Below, one piece after another: positions 58,208-64,000 of a stretch of 64,000 nt of DNA (its first letter is position 1; every line of letters starts with the position of its first letter). The stretch lies in NCBI RefSeq assembly GCF_008014775.2, contig NZ_CP144914.1:1364001-1428000 (forward strand), in the 5' to 3' direction. A model generated the notes under the pieces. The model worked only from the letters and a program-made list of their open reading frames with translations. It made no database searches and was not told the origin of the DNA. Position numbers and translations under genes: made by a program. The DNA is from Alkalicoccus halolimnae. GTDB lineage: Bacteria; Bacillota; Bacilli; Bacillales; Salisediminibacteriaceae.

Positions 58208-58215
58208 TAGGCAAA

Positions 58216-58250
58216 TAAAAAAAGCGGCCTCCGGTAATGGGCCGCTTCAG
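58216..58250 (-). terminator. Terminator of the NAD(P)-binding protein gene
   Basis: AAGCGGCC / GGCCGCTT stem followed on the minus strand by seven T. Confidence 0.82.
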
Positions 58251-58351
58251 AGCATAAATAAATTCTCTTTTTGGGATGTTTTCGATACTTTTATTTAAAC
58301 AGCAGCTATCTATTTCCAGCGATCATAAGCTCCGTTTTCTTAAAAAGGAAG

Positions 58352-58990
58352 TTATCCTTTTTCAACAATCCCTACGCGTTTTCGGTAAAAAGCCTTGTTT
58401 AATAAGTTCTCATAAGCAAAAAAAGCAGTGTTTCCAGTGGATATTTGTGTGCCTTCTTCGGGCAGGTAGTCTATCTCACTTGCTATTTCTCCTCCTGCGG
58501 GACCTTCCGGCAGATAGGTAGGACAGAATATGGTCCATTCTAATCCTGATTTTTCAAGTAAGGAATAAACAGCTTCATGTTCTTCAGCAGCAGCGGTCAT
58601 TTTTCGTTTTGATTCTTTTGCTTTATAACGAAGAGTTTCAGGCTGGGAGCGGGCCTGAAGTATTCCAGCGGTTCCAATTGTCACAAGTCTTGTTATATTT
58701 TTCTTTTTCATTTCTTTAATTATCAAAGGCACACCTTTACTTAATGTATCTGTTTTATCCGTGGACAGGGCACTGAATACTAAATCAGTATCATCATGAA
58801 TAATTTTCTTTATGTCTTCCTCGTTTTTTGCGTCCCCGGTAATGAAGGTAAAATTACGGTCATTTTGTATGGAAAGAGGCAGATTTTTTTGATTTCTAAT
58901 TAGTGCTGTTATATGATGGCCTTCAGCCAAAGCCCGTTCAGTAAAAATCCTGCCTACTCTTCCGGTAGATCCAAACAGCGCGATTTTCAT
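58352..58990 (-). CDS. NAD(P)-binding (SDR/NmrA-like) protein
   Basis: 212 aa atypical short-chain dehydrogenase of the flavin-reductase/NmrA group: IALFGSTGRVGRIFTERAL is the glycine-rich cofactor motif, followed by HHITALIRNQKNLP and TGDAKNEEDIKKII. No YxxxK pair is evident. Such proteins act as NADPH-linked reductases or redox-state sensors. Start ATG 58990 after AGGAGGGTG. It ends in front of a terminator; it is not linked to neighbouring genes. Confidence 0.85.
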   Translation of the reverse strand: MKIALFGSTGRVGRIFTERALAEGHHITALIRNQKNLPLSIQNDRNFTFITGDAKNEEDIKKIIHDDTDLVFSALSTDKTDTLSKGVPLIIKEMKKKNITRLVTIGTAGILQARSQPETLRYKAKESKRKMTAAAEEHEAVYSLLEKSGLEWTIFCPTYLPEGPAGGEIASEIDYLPEEGTQISTGNTAFFAYENLLNKAFYRKRVGIVEKG

Positions 58991-59089
58991 GTTACACCCT
59001 CCTTATTATAATATACAGTGATATCTTCCCTAAACAAAGCTGTCTTAACCTTGTACCCGGTAACCGGACTGAAGGGGGATAAGCTAACC

Positions 59090-59115
59090 TTCTTCGCTTT
59101 ATTTTCAAGGCAGAC
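59090..59115. repeat. Short remnant of the dispersed repeat
   Basis: CTTTATTTTCAAGGCAG at the 3' end is identical to the end of copy A; the rest of the element is absent or too diverged to align. Confidence 0.5.
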
Positions 59116-59174
59116 TTTAAAAAAGAGGGCAGAAAACCAAAATCTATTCCAAAGCAGCAGAAATGGAGGAAGCT

Positions 59175-59897
59175 ATGTTTGAAACGATTGACTCCTTGTC
59201 ACAAATAATTCGAGAACCGTTTATGAATGCAGCCCGTCAGACAGAATCGATCCCGCTGCTTTTTGCTTTTTTATTAGGCATAGTAGGGGCGCTTGCTCCC
59301 TGCCAGCTGTCAGGAAATGTAAGTGCAATTACGCTCTATGGGACGAATTCTTTAAGGAAAGGCATCTCATGGAGCGAGACAATTTTTTATGTACTCGGTA
59401 AAATTACAGCCTTCAGTGGACTGGGATTGATCGTAGTTTTATTGGGACAGGAATTTCAGCGCCAGCTGCCAATCTTTTTTGAACCTTTCAGAATGCTTCT
59501 CGGCCCGCTTCTCATAGTGATCGGACTGTACATGATGGGAGTATTTACACTTCGCTTTTTAATACCACTTTGGAAGCACAAACAGAAAAAAAGGGGGAAG
59601 TGGGGAGCTTTCCTGCTTGGATTCAGTTTTTCATTAGGATTCTGTCCTACAATGTTTCTGCTCTTTTTTGTCCTTTTACTACCGGTGGCCGTAACTTCTT
59701 CTTCAGGAGCTGCGCTTCCGGCTGTATTTGCGGTTGGCACCTCGCTTCCGTTTTTATTGGTTATTTTCGTCATCTGGTATCTGGAACTTGGAGGACAAGC
59801 CGTAAAAACGGGAAGAAAGATCGGCGGAGTGGTCCAGAAGGGTGCAGGAGTGCTTATGGTCTTGTGGGGAATTCTGGATGTATTAACTTTTTGGTAG
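59175..59897 (+). CDS. CcdA/DsbD-type thiol-disulfide transport membrane protein
   Basis: 240 aa with six predicted membrane helices. Cys43 in LGIVGALAPCQLSGN and Cys157 in SFSLGFCPTM lie in two separate helices and match the cysteine pair through which CcdA/DsbD proteins move reducing power across the membrane. It belongs to the DsbD_2/sulfite-exporter-like branch rather than B. subtilis CcdA itself. Possible roles are cytochrome c or copper-centre maturation. Start ATG 59175, five bases after GGAGG; ATG 59163 lies upstream of that site. Confidence 0.82.
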   Translation: MFETIDSLSQIIREPFMNAARQTESIPLLFAFLLGIVGALAPCQLSGNVSAITLYGTNSLRKGISWSETIFYVLGKITAFSGLGLIVVLLGQEFQRQLPIFFEPFRMLLGPLLIVIGLYMMGVFTLRFLIPLWKHKQKKRGKWGAFLLGFSFSLGFCPTMFLLFFVLLLPVAVTSSSGAALPAVFAVGTSLPFLLVIFVIWYLELGGQAVKTGRKIGGVVQKGAGVLMVLWGILDVLTFW

Positions 59898-59909
59898 TGT
59901 ATATTTTTA

Positions 59910-59938
59910 TTTACATTACCAAAAATTTCTTATATAAT
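59910..59938 (+). promoter_or_regulatory. Sigma-A promoter of the acyl-CoA/leucine catabolism operon
   Basis: TTTACA (59910-59915), 17-base spacer, TATAAT (59933-59938). Transcription would begin near 59945, about 97 bases before the acyl-CoA dehydrogenase start. Confidence 0.85.
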
Positions 59939-59959
59939 CATAATGTCAGCGGTAACAAC

Positions 59960-59979
59960 CTGAACGAATGCTCAGTCAG
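59960..59979. promoter_or_regulatory. Candidate TetR-type operator in the 5' leader
   Basis: CTGAACGA-ATGC-TCAGTCAG is an imperfect palindrome (6 of 8 arm positions) placed about 15-35 bases past the expected start point, where a TetR-type repressor of fatty or branched acyl-CoA genes could block transcription. The regulator gene is not visible here. Confidence 0.45.
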
Positions 59980-60041
59980 TTTCCGTTTGTTTTTTGAAGT
60001 TTCATGTAAGCCCTTACATAATAGAGAGGAGAAGGTATAAA

Positions 60042-61193
60042 ATGGATTTTTCATTAACGAAAGAACAGCGCATGATACAGGAAATGGTCCGCGACTTTGC
60101 CGAAAAAGAAATTGCTCCTAAAGCAGAAGCAATCGATAAAGAGGAGAGATTCCCTGATGAAATATTTAAAAAAATGGGGGATCTTGGTTTAATGGGAATA
60201 CCATTTCCTGAAGAGTATGGCGGATCGGGCGGGGATACACTTTCCTACATTCTTGCAGTTGAAGAAATCGGGAAAGCATGCGGAAGTACAGGATTGAGTT
60301 ACGCAGCGGCCGTCTCATTGGGAGCTTCTCCAATTTATCATTTTGGAACAGAAGCTCAGAAGCAGGAGCACCTCGTACCTCTTGCAAGCGGCCAGAGTCT
60401 TGCTTCATTTGGGTTAACGGAACCTAATGCCGGATCCGATGCAGGAGGTACTCGTACAAAAGCAGTTAAACAGGGAGACAAATATGTAATTAACGGAGAA
60501 AAGTGCTGGATTACCAACGCTTCGTACGCAAGAACGGTTACTGTTACCGCTGTAACAGGAGAGGATGAGCGGGGACGGAAAAAAATCTCTGCATTTATTG
60601 TCCCTACCGATGCTCCGGGACTAACAATCCGGGCGGAGTATGAAAAAATGGGGGTAAAAGGCTCCAATACAACAGAGCTTATTCTGGAGGATGTTGAAGT
60701 GCCGGAAGAGAATATTCTGGGGGATCCAGAGAAAGGATTCCACCAGTTTTTGTACACGCTTGACGGGGGGAGAATTTCTATTGCTGCTCTTGCGCTCGGA
60801 ATTGGGCGTGCTGCATATGAAGCGGCTCTTCATTACAGTCAGGAAAGGAAACAGTTCGGTAAAAACATAGGCAGTTTTCAGGCTATTCAATTCAAGCTCT
60901 CTGATATGGCGATGGAACTTGAACTTGCTAAAAATATGATTGTTAAAGCTGCATGGCTTAAAGACAATAACAAGCCGTTCAAAAAAGAGGCAGCCATGGC
61001 TAAATTGTTTGCATCTGAAGCGGCAACGAGAGCCTGCAATCAATCTCTGCAGATCCATGGAGGCTACGGCTACATGCGGGAATATAAAATTGAAAGATTT
61101 CTCCGCGATGCCAAATTAATGGAAATTGGGGAAGGCACTTCAGAAATCCAGCGTCTCGTCATCGCAAGAGAAATCGGCTGTCCATCGAAATAA
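60042..61193 (+). CDS. Acyl-CoA dehydrogenase (isovaleryl/short branched chain, YngJ/LiuA-like)
   Basis: 383 aa flavoprotein. FAD/substrate signature FGLTEPNAGSDAGGTRT near residues 123-139, the QERKQFGKNIGSFQAIQF region and HGGYGYMREYKIERFLRD are typical. The catalytic base is probably Glu364 in GEGTSEIQR, the usual place in short-chain enzymes; isovaleryl-CoA dehydrogenases use a Glu on another helix, where this protein has DGGR. The operon (carboxylase, biotin carrier, HMG-CoA lyase, hydratase) points to leucine breakdown, but 2-methylbutyryl- or isobutyryl-CoA are alternatives. Start ATG 60042, after GAGAGGAGAAGG. Confidence 0.93.
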   Translation: MDFSLTKEQRMIQEMVRDFAEKEIAPKAEAIDKEERFPDEIFKKMGDLGLMGIPFPEEYGGSGGDTLSYILAVEEIGKACGSTGLSYAAAVSLGASPIYHFGTEAQKQEHLVPLASGQSLASFGLTEPNAGSDAGGTRTKAVKQGDKYVINGEKCWITNASYARTVTVTAVTGEDERGRKKISAFIVPTDAPGLTIRAEYEKMGVKGSNTTELILEDVEVPEENILGDPEKGFHQFLYTLDGGRISIAALALGIGRAAYEAALHYSQERKQFGKNIGSFQAIQFKLSDMAMELELAKNMIVKAAWLKDNNKPFKKEAAMAKLFASEAATRACNQSLQIHGGYGYMREYKIERFLRDAKLMEIGEGTSEIQRLVIAREIGCPSK

Positions 61194-61211
61194 TTTTAAG
61201 GAGCTGAAAAA

Positions 61212-62546
61212 ATGGTTAAAAAGTTACTTATTGCAAACCGTGGAGAAATAGCCTGCAGAATTATCCGTACATGTAAAAGATTAAATATTATCAGCGTAGC
61301 TGTCTATTCAGAAGCGGACGCTTCCAGCATGCACGTGAAGATGGCAGACGAAGCGGCAGCAATCGGAGGTTCCAGGGTAAAAGAAAGTTATTTGAATATA
61401 GACCACGTTCTTCAGGCAGCAAAAGATACAGGGGCAGATGCTGTGCACCCCGGCTATGGTTTGTTATCAGAAAATGCTGAATTTGCTGCGAGGGTAAAAG
61501 AGGAAGGAATTTTATTCATCGGTCCCGAAGAGCATATTATCGAAAAAATGGGGGATAAAATCGAAGCCCGTCAGCTGATGATACAAGCTGGAGTTCCCGT
61601 CGTTCCAGGAGTGGAACTGGCATCAACAGAAGAAGCACAGGTTGTAAGCGCAGCCCGGGACATTGGTTATCCCCTGATGGTTAAAGCCGCTGCCGGCGGT
61701 GGAGGAATTGGCATGCAGAAGGTGGAAAACGAAGCAGCTTTAATGAAAGCGGTATCTTCTGTCATAAAAAAAGCAGAAACTTTTTTTGGATCTGCTGCGC
61801 TTTTTCTCGAAAAGTATATTGAAGAACCCCGCCATATAGAAGCTCAGATCGCCGGAGATGTGCACGGGGAAATTCGGGCAATTGGCACACGCGACTGCTC
61901 TATCCAAAGACGTCATCAAAAAGTCGTAGAAGAAGCCCCGCCTCCGAACTTTTCCGAAGCGGGAGAGGAAGCTCTAAAGAAAGCAGCTGAAAAAGCAGCA
62001 GGAGCTCTTAACTATACGAATGTAGGAACTGTAGAATTCCTTGTAGATGAAGCGGAAAACGTATATTTCCTTGAAATGAATACAAGGCTCCAGGTGGAAC
62101 ATCCGGTAACGGAGGAAACAACTGGTATCGATCTGGTGGAATGGCAGATTCTGCTTGCAGAAGGAGAGCGTATCTCTGAGCTTCCTGTGACCGGGAAAGC
62201 TGAAAATTGTTCTTTGGAAGTACGTCTTTATGCAGAGGATCCAAAAACATTTTTTCCTTCTCCCGGAAAAATAACAGCCTGGTCTTTCCCGGAAGTACAG
62301 GGAGTCCGGTACGATTCCGGATTTACTTCAGGGGACACCATTACTCCTTACTATGATCCGATGATCGGAAAAGTTATTGTAAGCGGTGAAAAGAGAGAAG
62401 ATGTAATTAAGAAATTAATCTACGTACTGGAAGAAGCAGAAGTAACCGGAATTAAAACAAACATTCCAATGCTGATCGAAGTATTAAAAGACGTTCGATT
62501 TCAAAATGGAGAAGTATCTACCCACTTTCTCATGCAGACATTATAA
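61212..62546 (+). CDS. Biotin carboxylase subunit, methylcrotonyl-CoA carboxylase type (YngH-like)
   Basis: 444 aa ATP-grasp enzyme that carboxylates biotin with bicarbonate. ANRGEIACRIIRTCKRL at the N terminus, VHPGYGLLSENAEFA, the glycine loop AAAGGGGIGMQK, RDCSIQRRHQKVVEEAPPP and EMNTRLQVEHPVTEETTG are all family marks. It is the stand-alone biotin carboxylase type, with the biotin carrier encoded next. The carboxyltransferase subunit is expected further on, outside the window. Start ATG 61212 after AAGGAG. Confidence 0.93.
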   Translation: MVKKLLIANRGEIACRIIRTCKRLNIISVAVYSEADASSMHVKMADEAAAIGGSRVKESYLNIDHVLQAAKDTGADAVHPGYGLLSENAEFAARVKEEGILFIGPEEHIIEKMGDKIEARQLMIQAGVPVVPGVELASTEEAQVVSAARDIGYPLMVKAAAGGGGIGMQKVENEAALMKAVSSVIKKAETFFGSAALFLEKYIEEPRHIEAQIAGDVHGEIRAIGTRDCSIQRRHQKVVEEAPPPNFSEAGEEALKKAAEKAAGALNYTNVGTVEFLVDEAENVYFLEMNTRLQVEHPVTEETTGIDLVEWQILLAEGERISELPVTGKAENCSLEVRLYAEDPKTFFPSPGKITAWSFPEVQGVRYDSGFTSGDTITPYYDPMIGKVIVSGEKREDVIKKLIYVLEEAEVTGIKTNIPMLIEVLKDVRFQNGEVSTHFLMQTL

Positions 62547-62559
62547 GGAGGCACTTACT

Positions 62560-62772
62560 ATGGCATCAATCATGACAACAATGGCAGGAAACGTATGGAA
62601 AATAAATGTAAAAGTTGGAGATGAAATTTCTCCAGGGGATGAAGTAGTTATTTTAGAATCGATGAAAATGGAAATCCCAATTGAAGCAGAAACAGGAGGA
62701 ACGGTTTCAGAAATTCTTGTAGAAGAAGGCAGCTTCGTAAACGAAGAGGAAGTCATAGTAAAACTTGACTAA
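62560..62772 (+). CDS. Biotin carboxyl carrier protein (YngHB-like)
   Basis: 70 aa single biotinyl domain. ILESMKMEIPI carries the biotinylated Lys between two Met, and the rest is the flattened beta-barrel pattern (VKVGDEISPGDEVV, GTVSEILVEEGSFV). Start ATG 62560, eight bases after AAGGAGG; the longer frame upstream overlaps the carboxylase. Homologues were reported in B. subtilis between yngG and yngH. It serves the carboxylase upstream. Confidence 0.94.
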   Translation: MASIMTTMAGNVWKINVKVGDEISPGDEVVILESMKMEIPIEAETGGTVSEILVEEGSFVNEEEVIVKLD

Positions 62773-62787
62773 TAGGGAGGGGTTGCT

Positions 62788-63699
62788 GTGAGTATTCCTA
62801 AGCAGGTCATGCTTAAGGAAGTAGGGCCAAGAGATGGTCTTCAAAATGAGTCCTCTATTATTTCAACAGAAAAGAAAATAGCATGGATCGATAAACTTGT
62901 TGAAGCAGGCCTGAAGTATATCGAAGTCAGTTCATTTGTTTCACCGAAATGGATACCCGCCCTCGCTGATGCAGATGATGTTTTCCGTTATTTAAAGCGG
63001 GAGGATGATGTGACATATGCTGCACTTGTGCCTAACGAAAAGGGGCTGGAGCGGGCGCTAAGGGCCGATGTTGATGAAATAGGTATTTTCATTTCTGCAA
63101 GTGAGGCTCATAACCGAAGAAATGTGAACAAATCGATCGATGAAACTCTCTCAGTCCTGAAAGAAGTAGTATCGACGGCTAAACAGGAAGGGAAAACAGC
63201 GCGGGGCTATGTGTCAGCTGTTTTCGGCTGCCCATTTGAAGGGCATGTATCGATAGGACAGGTGGAACGTGTCAGCCACGCACTTCTCGACATGGGAATT
63301 GATGAATTGTCGCTCGGAGATACGATAGGAGTAGCCAACCCACTGCAGGTTAAGCAGGTAGTCAGACAGTTAAAAACAACTATCCCTACAGGAAAACTCG
63401 CTCTGCATCTGCATAATACACGGGGACTTGCCCAGGCAAATATTATGGCCGGTCTCGAAGAAAATATTCAGGTTTTTGACGGAGCTACGGGCGGACTCGG
63501 AGGATGCCCCTATGCTAAAGGAGCAACCGGAAATGTAGCTACAGAAGATGTTCAGTATTTAATGGAGTCTCTTGGTATCGAAACAGGTGTAAGTCTGAAA
63601 GGTCTTATTAATGCTGCAAAATATATCGAGCCTTATGTTGGAAATGAACTTCCGAGCTATCAGCTGAAACTTTCCCAAGAAGAGGGGGATGGCGCGTGA
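62788..63699 (+). CDS. Hydroxymethylglutaryl-CoA lyase (YngG/LiuE-like)
   Basis: 303 aa TIM-barrel lyase splitting HMG-CoA to acetyl-CoA and acetoacetate, the last step of leucine degradation. LKEVGPRDGLQNES at the N terminus carries the metal Asp and Arg; HLHNTRGLAQAN has the metal His pair; GGCPYAKGATGNVATED carries the catalytic Cys loop. Start GTG 62788 after GGGAGGGG. Its stop overlaps the next start by 4 bases (GTGA). Confidence 0.95.
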   Translation: MSIPKQVMLKEVGPRDGLQNESSIISTEKKIAWIDKLVEAGLKYIEVSSFVSPKWIPALADADDVFRYLKREDDVTYAALVPNEKGLERALRADVDEIGIFISASEAHNRRNVNKSIDETLSVLKEVVSTAKQEGKTARGYVSAVFGCPFEGHVSIGQVERVSHALLDMGIDELSLGDTIGVANPLQVKQVVRQLKTTIPTGKLALHLHNTRGLAQANIMAGLEENIQVFDGATGGLGGCPYAKGATGNVATEDVQYLMESLGIETGVSLKGLINAAKYIEPYVGNELPSYQLKLSQEEGDGA

Positions 63700-64000
63700 T
63701 TAAAACAAATATTGCTGAAGGAACAGCTGTTTTAACGCTGGACCGTCCCGAGGCTGCAAACGCGCTTTCCAGGCAGCTGCTTGCTGAAGCGGGGACTGTG
63801 CTCCAGAACTGGCGTGAGAACAGTGAGATCAAAGCTGTCGTGATTACCGGAAGCGGCGAAAAAGTTTTCTGTGCAGGGGCAGATTTAAAAGAAAGAGCCG
63901 AAATGAAGCAGGAGGAAGTCTGGGAAGCCGTGCAGGCTATACGCAGCTTTGTAGAAACCGTTTACTCCATGCCTCAGCCTGTTATCTGCTCCTTAAATGG
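63696..64000 (+). CDS. Enoyl-CoA hydratase/isomerase family protein, 3' partial (YngF-like)
   Basis: The first 101 codons of a crotonase family protein, cut by the window edge. Starts at GTG 63696, eight bases after AGAGGGGG, overlapping the lyase stop. VLTLDRPEAANALSRQLLAE and VVITGSGEKVFCAGADLKER, the oxyanion-hole region, are clear. By position in the operon it is probably methylglutaconyl-CoA hydratase, the step between the carboxylase and the lyase. Confidence 0.9.
   Translation, partial: MIKTNIAEGTAVLTLDRPEAANALSRQLLAEAGTVLQNWRENSEIKAVVITGSGEKVFCAGADLKERAEMKQEEVWEAVQAIRSFVETVYSMPQPVICSLN

Overview
The window looks like chromosomal DNA from a low-to-moderate G+C, spore-former-type member of the Bacillaceae. 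Strong AGGAGG-type ribosome binding sites, T-run terminators, a T-box leader, a GlpP-controlled glp cluster in the Bacillus subtilis gene order, a Spo0E-like phosphatase, an RsbR paralogue, a TreR-type operator and a CydS-like small subunit all point that way. Several proteins are rich in Asp and Glu, which would fit a halotolerant or alkaliphilic relative; that is inference. No rRNA, tRNA, CRISPR array, insertion sequence or prophage was recognised. Both window edges cut genes.

Layout. 1-4.7 kb: nucleoside ABC importer (BMP lipoprotein, ATPase, two permeases). 4.9-6.4 kb: a GNAT-nitrilase fusion. 6.5-14.3 kb: galM, then glpP, glpF, glpK, glpD and pgcA. The glpF and glpD leaders carry the same short motif in front of a terminator, as expected if GlpP antiterminates both. 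15-18.6 kb: Spo0E-like phosphatase, EamA exporter, and a translationally coupled operon of two DUF1538 membrane proteins and a tandem PII protein. 19-21 kb: small zinc-finger protein and prfC. 21-30.6 kb: branched-chain amino acid biosynthesis on the minus strand, ilvE, T-box, ilvB-ilvN-ilvC-leuA-leuB-leuC-leuD; ilvD is absent here.

30.9-40.5 kb: TVP38-family membrane protein plus flavin disulfide reductase, pgeF, a major facilitator transporter, aldo/keto reductase, M3 peptidase and a secreted 3D-domain cell-wall protein with an acidic tandem-repeat linker. 40.5-49 kb: acetyltransferases, a divergent cluster of three pseudopilin-like proteins, a methionine aminopeptidase, an RsbR paralogue, and a phasin-UbiB pair. 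49.4-54.5 kb: a trehalose PTS permease with two perfect TreR-type operators, a YtrA-type GntR/ABC operon and an SDR protein. 54.6-58 kb: cydA-cydB-cydS divergent from a LuxR-type regulator whose receiver lacks the phosphoacceptor aspartate. 59-64 kb: a CcdA-like protein and the start of a leucine/isovalerate catabolism operon.

The window holds both the synthesis and the breakdown route of leucine, and several carbon-source operons with readable control elements. The parts least explained by known biology are the DUF1538/PII operon, the beta-helix pseudopilins with a shared C-terminal cysteine module, the atypical regulator beside cyd, and an approximately 170-bp dispersed intergenic repeat.
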